DNA of 60,731 nt, taken from positions 1 through 60,731 of the forward strand of contig CADBRA010000047.1 of the NCBI GenBank assembly GCA_902796965.1, given 5' to 3'. The notes beneath the pieces were generated by a model. The model was given only the letters and a program-made list of their open reading frames with translations. It did not search any database and was not told the origin of the DNA. Origin of the DNA: an uncultured Eubacteriales bacterium (GTDB lineage: Bacteria > Bacillota > Clostridia > Peptostreptococcales > Anaerovoracaceae). The position numbers and the translations under genes are program-made. Within the stretch, counting starts at the first letter, position 1; each line of letters opens with the position of its first letter. This document shows, piece by piece, positions 56,767 to 60,731 of this stretch.

Positions 56767-57913
56767 TAACGTCGACCTCCTCCATCAGTTTAATAAAGTC
56801 TTCGAACAGAAAATCGGAATCGTGAGGTCCGCCTGAAGCCTCAGGATGGAACTGTACTGAGAATACCGGTCTGTCTTTGTAATTCACGCCTTCGCATGTT
56901 CCGTCATTGGCATTTACATAGCTTTCTTCTGCAAAATCAGGAAGACTGTCAGCTACTACACAGTAGCCGTGATTCTGGCTTGTTATGAAAATACGCCCGT
57001 CACTGAGTCTTTTTACAGGATGATTAGCACCTCTGTGACCGTACTTCATCTTCTCTGTACGTCCTCCTGCAGCAAGAGCGAGCAGCTGATGTCCGAGACA
57101 GATTCCGAAAACAGGAATACCACTCTGATACAATTTTGCGATTTCGTTTATGACACCGACATTGTCTGCAGGATCTCCAGGACCGTTTGAAAGCATTATG
57201 CCGTCCGGCTTCATTGCTATTATTTCATCGGCCGCCGTGCTGTAAGGAACCACAGTTACGTCGCATCCATGCCGTGAAAGTTCTCTGGCAATATTATATT
57301 TTGCGCCGAGATCGAGCAGCACAACCTTCTTAGGCGGTCTGTCCCCGAGTTTTTCTGGCGGCCATGCGAAATCACACAGTCCCGACCAGTCAGGACGCGG
57401 ATCAACATAATTGTAGTGTTCGATATGATCTGTAGAAGTAGATGCCACAGCATCATCTATGCTGTATTTCTTAAGATCAGCCGCAGCTGCTTCGATGTCA
57501 TCCGGAAGCTCAGAAAGAAGAGCGCCGTTCATGACACCGTTTTCTCTTACTGTCTTTGTAAGCTCTCTTGTATCTATCCCGTAAATTCCAGGAATATTCT
57601 GCTCCCGCAAAAAAGTGTCAAGATCTCCCTGATTTCTAAAATTAGAAGGTTCCTGACACCAGTCTCTTACAATATATCCTTTTACAAAAGACTTCCTGCT
57701 CTCAAAGTCCTCCGGAATAACTCCGTAATTTCCGATAAGTGGAAATGTCTGAATAACGATCTGACCATAATAGCTTGGATCTGTGAGCGTCTCAAGATAA
57801 CCTGTCATAGCTGTCGTAAAAACAACTTCACCGGTTATATCGCCCCCGGCTCCGAAAGATTTGCCTTCGAAAACTTTACCGTTTTCAAGCAGCAGATATT
57901 TCTTTTTCTCCAT
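56753..57913 (-). CDS. carA: Carbamoyl-phosphate synthase small subunit
   Basis: Glutaminase subunit that feeds ammonia to CarB. The 386 residues show TGEVVFTTAMTGYLETLTDPSYYGQIV at the start, a class I amidotransferase domain with the nucleophile Cys in FGICLGHQLLALAAGG, and ending SVQFHPEASGGPHDSDFLF with the His-Glu pair. It is coupled to carB by a 14-base overlap and follows the ANTAR regulator gene by 39 bases. Confidence 0.96.
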   Translation of the reverse strand: MEKKKYLLLENGKVFEGKSFGAGGDITGEVVFTTAMTGYLETLTDPSYYGQIVIQTFPLIGNYGVIPEDFESRKSFVKGYIVRDWCQEPSNFRNQGDLDTFLREQNIPGIYGIDTRELTKTVRENGVMNGALLSELPDDIEAAAADLKKYSIDDAVASTSTDHIEHYNYVDPRPDWSGLCDFAWPPEKLGDRPPKKVVLLDLGAKYNIARELSRHGCDVTVVPYSTAADEIIAMKPDGIMLSNGPGDPADNVGVINEIAKLYQSGIPVFGICLGHQLLALAAGGRTEKMKYGHRGANHPVKRLSDGRIFITSQNHGYCVVADSLPDFAEESYVNANDGTCEGVNYKDRPVFSVQFHPEASGGPHDSDFLFEDFIKLMEEVDVNAVK

Positions 57914-57952
57914 CTTTTGCCTCGTCTTTCGTACTAAAGGGTATAAACAATT

Positions 57953-58525
57953 TTATTTGTTATAGTATGTTTTTATTATATTCTGCGCGATATTGCGCTT
58001 TGTAGTTCTCAGATCCATGGCCTGCTTCTCTATAAATCTATGAGCCTGATCCTCTGTCATATTCATGTCTTTTATGAGCATCGACTTGGCCCGCGATACG
58101 AGTCTGGCTTCTTCAAGAGAGGATCTGAGCTTTCTGTTCTCATCGCGCATCCTGTTCATAAGAGAACACATGGTAAATAAACTGCAGCATAACGCAGAAT
58201 ATGATTTTTTTTCAACAGGTCTCGATGTTATAATTATACCTTTTTTCCGGATGTCTCCACTGACTCTTTTGTAAGTTACATCATTCGTCATGAGAAGAAC
58301 CGGATACATCAGTTTTTCGCATACATATACACATATGTCGATTCCCTGCCCGTCATTCAGCGGTGTATTTACAATCATAGCATCGTATTTTCCCGATTCC
58401 ATCAGCTGACTGGCTTCTTCAGCTGTTTTCGCAGAATCGCTTGAAACATCTTCAAAGCCGTTCACAAATGATGCTATCGCTTGTATGCTTTTCTCTGAGC
58501 CGGACACTAAAAGTATTTTTTTCAT
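57953..58525 (-). CDS. ANTAR-domain antiterminator with a degenerate receiver
   Basis: A 190-residue regulator. The N-terminus is receiver-like (MKKILLVSGSEKSIQAI), but the phospho-acceptor position reads MIVNTPLNDGQG, with Asn53 for Asp, so it should not be phosphorylated. A coiled coil (MRDENRKLRSSLEEARLVSRAK) leads to a C-terminal ANTAR domain (MLIKDMNMTEDQAHRFIEKQAMDLRTTKRNIAQNII), which binds paired RNA hairpins and blocks termination. Similar proteins go with type III glutamine synthetase in clostridia. It precedes carA, and glnA lies 8 kb downstream; both could be targets. Confidence 0.88.
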   Translation of the reverse strand: MKKILLVSGSEKSIQAIASFVNGFEDVSSDSAKTAEEASQLMESGKYDAMIVNTPLNDGQGIDICVYVCEKLMYPVLLMTNDVTYKRVSGDIRKKGIIITSRPVEKKSYSALCCSLFTMCSLMNRMRDENRKLRSSLEEARLVSRAKSMLIKDMNMTEDQAHRFIEKQAMDLRTTKRNIAQNIIKTYYNK

Positions 58526-59012
58526 AAGTAAACCAGATGCATAATTTTATGAAAATTTAGCATTTCAAGCCGTCCACATATATGAAAAGTGCACGCCTGT
58601 GCACATTTCTCCGCGAACTTTTTCGTTATATTATACATTAAGCCATGATCTTTTCATAGTAAAAAACTGCTTTTTTCAACACACTTTCATCACATTTCAG
58701 GAATAGAAACACATAAATAATCCACCACAGGCTGTGGATATGTGCATAAGTTTTGTGGATAAGTGCATATATCTGTGCATAATCATTGTGGATAAGTGGA
58801 TAATTTATGCACACAAAAACCAGGTTCGCATTTTCTCACACTTATAAACCTGTTGAAAAGTGGATAACTTCTGTAGATAAGCTCCAGAGGCCCGTAGTAT
58901 AATAAAAATGTGAATAAATAATCTCATATTCGGATTTATCCACAGTATCAGTGGATAAATATATATTACGTACCATTACATTTTGAAATAATAATTTAAA
59001 GGAGAACTTGTC
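58526..59012. other. Strand-switch intergenic region holding the DnaA-box cluster
   Basis: About 490 AT-rich bases between the leftward ANTAR gene and the rightward thioredoxin-like gene. It contains a short hairpin GTGCAC/GTGCAC (58589-58604) in the ANTAR leader, AT-rich stretches at 58617-58735 and the DnaA-box cluster. Promoters for both sides must lie here too. Confidence 0.8.
58733..58958. other. oriC: Candidate replication origin: cluster of DnaA boxes
   Basis: Twelve 9-mers equal or close to TTATNCACA lie within 226 bases. Exact matches (either strand): 58741-58749, 58754-58762, 58774-58782, 58787-58795, 58805-58813, 58909-58917 and 58936-58944. One-mismatch copies: 58733-58741, 58795-58803, 58859-58867, 58872-58880 and 58950-58958. 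Most of the left group point the same way. An AT-rich stretch on the left could be the unwinding element. The coding strand switches here and a parS-like site lies 1.6 kb to the right. The origin is inferred; dnaA is not in the window. Confidence 0.82.
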
Positions 59013-59414
59013 ATGGCACTTGAAGATATAACAAATAAAAATTTCGATGAGGAGATAGTTCTTTCCGTCAATCCTGTTATCATAAATCTTTTTACTCCAA
59101 TGGTTCAGCAAAGTTTCGAAAATGAAGAAAAACTGGCTGAAATAGCTGATGAGTACAGCGATGTTGTAAAGATCTGCAGGATGAACCTCGACGAGCAGCC
59201 TAAGCTCACCGAACTTTTTGAGGTGGACCGTCTGCCGCTCATGCTTATGCTTGACGGCGGAATAATAATCAAAAAAATTTATGATACTCCTACAAAAGAG
59301 GAAATCATCAACGAGATGGAACTCGATAAAGTAAGAGAATTCAGAAAAAAGGGAATCTATTACAAACCTAAGAGAAATTATATTCCAAACTACATCAGAA
59401 ATGAACGCTGGTAA
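59013..59414 (+). CDS. Thioredoxin-fold protein without the CxxC active site
   Basis: A 133-residue protein. Residues about 5-100 align with thioredoxin: NPVIINLFTP matches the KPVLVDFWAP strand, LAEIADEY, VKICRMNLDEQPKLTELFEVDRLPLMLMLDGG with the cis-Pro after the variable loop. The active-site WCGPC is replaced by MVQQS, so both cysteines (positions 31 and 34) are Val and Ser. A basic ~30-residue tail (FRKKGIYYKPKRNYIPNYIRNERW) follows. It cannot do disulfide exchange; a partner or scaffold role with the adjacent reductase is an inference. AAAGGAG precedes the ATG. Confidence 0.82.
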   Translation: MALEDITNKNFDEEIVLSVNPVIINLFTPMVQQSFENEEKLAEIADEYSDVVKICRMNLDEQPKLTELFEVDRLPLMLMLDGGIIIKKIYDTPTKEEIINEMELDKVREFRKKGIYYKPKRNYIPNYIRNERW

Positions 59415-59428
59415 TCTGGAGGATTAAA

Positions 59429-60313
59429 ATGGAAAATATCACAATGTGTGACGTTATCATCATCGGCAAGGGCCCGGCCGGTATTTCAGCTTCGCTCTAC
59501 GCTGTCCGCGCAGGACTCAACGTCATAGTAATCGGTAAGGACAGCGGCAGTCTCGGAAAAGCTTCCAGGATAGAAAATTATTACGGATTCGACGGTGGCA
59601 TAAACGCCAGCGAGCTTTTTGAAAACGGCATAAAGGGAGCTGAGCGTCTGGGCGTCCATGTTATCACGGATGAAGTGTTTGAAATTGAAAACATGAACGG
59701 TCTTTTTCACATAACTTCATCTCATGGCATATATGAATCAGCAGTCTGCATACTCGCAGCCGGATCAAGCAGAAAAACGCTGCCTATAAAAGGACTCAGT
59801 GATTACGAGGGCAAAGGTGTCAGCTACTGTGCCGTATGCGACGGATTTTTCTACAAGAATCTGCCTGTAGCTGTAATAGGAAATGCCGAATACGCTGTAA
59901 GCGAAGCGAAACATCTGACATCAATTGCGTCCGAAGTTACAATTCTCACAAACGGACTCAGTATGACTGCTTCTGTACCTGATGAAATCAAAGTCAATGA
60001 ATCACCAATTGCATCAATTGAAGGCGATGATCTGCTTCATAAAGTTGTATTCAAAGACGGGAGCACACTCGATGTCGAAGGTGTTTTTGTAGCAATAGGC
60101 ACAGCTTCATCTGTAGATCTCGCGCGCAAGCTTGGTGTTGTTGACAGCGAAGGAAAGATCGATGTTGATGAAAATATGGCCACATTTATTCCGGGATTCT
60201 ACACTGCAGGCGACTGCAACGGCGGACTTCTTCAGGTTGCAAAAGCTGTCGGCGAAGGAGCTATCGCAGGAACATCCGCAGTAAAATATGTAAAAAGCCT
60301 AAAATCAAAATAA
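59429..60313 (+). CDS. Thioredoxin reductase-like flavoprotein, likely not NADPH-dependent
   Basis: A 294-residue FAD protein of the thioredoxin reductase family. It has the FAD motif VIIIGKGPAGISASLYA, the redox pair CAVC at Cys134 and Cys137, and the C-terminal FAD motif FYTAGDCNGGLLQVAKAVGEGAIAG. The NADPH site is altered: GNAEYAVSEA replaces GxGxxAxEEA, and the HRRxxxR motif is missing (VTILTNGLSMT). Loss of these motifs is known in the clostridial ferredoxin-dependent enzymes. It follows the cysteine-less thioredoxin gene by 14 bases. GGAGG precedes the ATG. Confidence 0.87.
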   Translation: MENITMCDVIIIGKGPAGISASLYAVRAGLNVIVIGKDSGSLGKASRIENYYGFDGGINASELFENGIKGAERLGVHVITDEVFEIENMNGLFHITSSHGIYESAVCILAAGSSRKTLPIKGLSDYEGKGVSYCAVCDGFFYKNLPVAVIGNAEYAVSEAKHLTSIASEVTILTNGLSMTASVPDEIKVNESPIASIEGDDLLHKVVFKDGSTLDVEGVFVAIGTASSVDLARKLGVVDSEGKIDVDENMATFIPGFYTAGDCNGGLLQVAKAVGEGAIAGTSAVKYVKSLKSK

Positions 60314-60731
60314 CTCCTGATTGTTATATGACAAATTAACTGCTTCTGTCGCCAATATCTGTGCGTTGTTGATCAACTGCTCAGCCGCTAAAAAATGCGC
60401 TGACCGCGGCATCATAATTTACGGCCACCGCGCACCCGGATTTTTGATAAAAATCAATTGCGGCTTATCTGAAAGCAAAGGATTATTTTGACAATATGCA
60501 GTCAAAGTTTATTGATTGGTAACGCCTGTATCAGTTCCACGTGAAACAACTGAAAAATATAAATGCTTAACTAAAAAATACAGTAATGTTTTACCAATAG
60601 AAAATCAATTAAAGCCATGCCTTGCTATGGAATATTTTAACAAAACAACTTGTACTGCACTCTGCAGATGTCAATATAAAAAATATAATTTGCCAGATAT
60701 GTCTCCCAGTAGATTGGAAAACTGATTCACT
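60314..60731. other. Gene-free right end with a parS-like site
   Basis: About 420 bases. No terminator with a T-run follows the reductase gene. A 69-codon plus-strand frame (from 60516) covers the parS-like site and has no ribosome binding site; I do not call it. Confidence 0.5.
60533..60548. promoter_or_regulatory. parS: parS-like site near the candidate origin
   Basis: AGTTCCACGTGAAACA matches the consensus TGTTNCACGTGAAACA except for the first base. It is 1.6 kb to the right of the DnaA-box cluster. Confidence 0.82.

Noticed and set aside
58733..58958. Repeated 9-mers considered as CRISPR or plasmid iterons
   Set aside because: Units are short, in both orientations and irregularly spaced, and match the DnaA box; there are no spacers, cas genes or a plasmid initiator gene.
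60516..60725. 69-codon frame at the right edge
   Set aside because: It has no ribosome binding site, spans the parS-like site and shows no family features.

Overview
The window looks like chromosomal DNA of a strictly anaerobic Gram-positive of the class Clostridia. The evidence is a type III glutamine synthetase, WalRK with WalJ/HtrA/RlmH, GatCAB with an AspRS, a T-box leader, S-layer homology domains, AGGAGG-type ribosome binding sites, and a thioredoxin reductase that resembles the clostridial ferredoxin-dependent type. A relative of the Peptostreptococcales/Anaerovoracaceae is my guess; nothing in the window settles it. No rRNA, tRNA, insertion sequence, prophage or CRISPR array was seen. 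The gene set (rplI, dnaB, purA, gdpP, walRK, rsmA, rnmV, parAB) is one usually found near the replication origin of Firmicutes.

Layout. 0-6.5 kb: the start of an MFS permease (-), then ddl, a DUF1934 gene and potABCD (+). 6.9-14.5 kb (-): walR, walK, a DivIC/FtsB-like gene, rnmV, rsmA, a degenerate ATPase and an SLH surface protein. 14.8-21.4 kb (-): gdpP, rplI, dnaB, purA and a DnaD-type protein that ends in a helicase-loader zinc module. 21.6-26.1 kb: moeA, ppaC and panE (+), with ylmH on the opposite strand. 26.4-29.8 kb (-): small unknown genes, an ArsR regulator, pgeF and rlmH. 30-34.6 kb (-): htrA, walJ and a WalH-like gene, which form a piece of the wal operon detached from walRK. 34.8-39 kb: rnhA (+), a PNPOx-like gene, parB and parA. 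39.4-45 kb (-): a T-box-controlled gatC-gatA-[gatB::aspS] operon. 45.9-47.4 kb (-): two SdpI-like membrane proteins and a possible small hydrophobic peptide. 47.7-58.5 kb (-): glnA behind an attenuator-like leader, aroE, pyrG, [carB::dapF], carA and an ANTAR regulator. 59-60.3 kb (+): a thioredoxin-fold protein without active-site cysteines, and a thioredoxin reductase-like flavoprotein.

The most notable structure is a cluster of about twelve DnaA-box-like 9-mers at 58.73-58.96 kb. It sits in an AT-rich intergenic region exactly where the coding strand switches: genes to the left run leftwards, genes to the right run rightwards. Three parS-like palindromes (36.5, 41.2 and 60.5 kb) and parAB lie around it. 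I read this as a candidate chromosomal origin that is not next to dnaA.

Other findings are two apparently undescribed gene fusions (GatB-AspRS and CarB-DapF, the latter with a Cys-to-Ser change at a catalytic position), the DnaD/helicase-loader hybrid, the cysteine-less thioredoxin beside a reductase that seems to lack an NADPH site, and a promoter-terminator leader in front of glnA in the same neighbourhood as an ANTAR regulator with a dead receiver.
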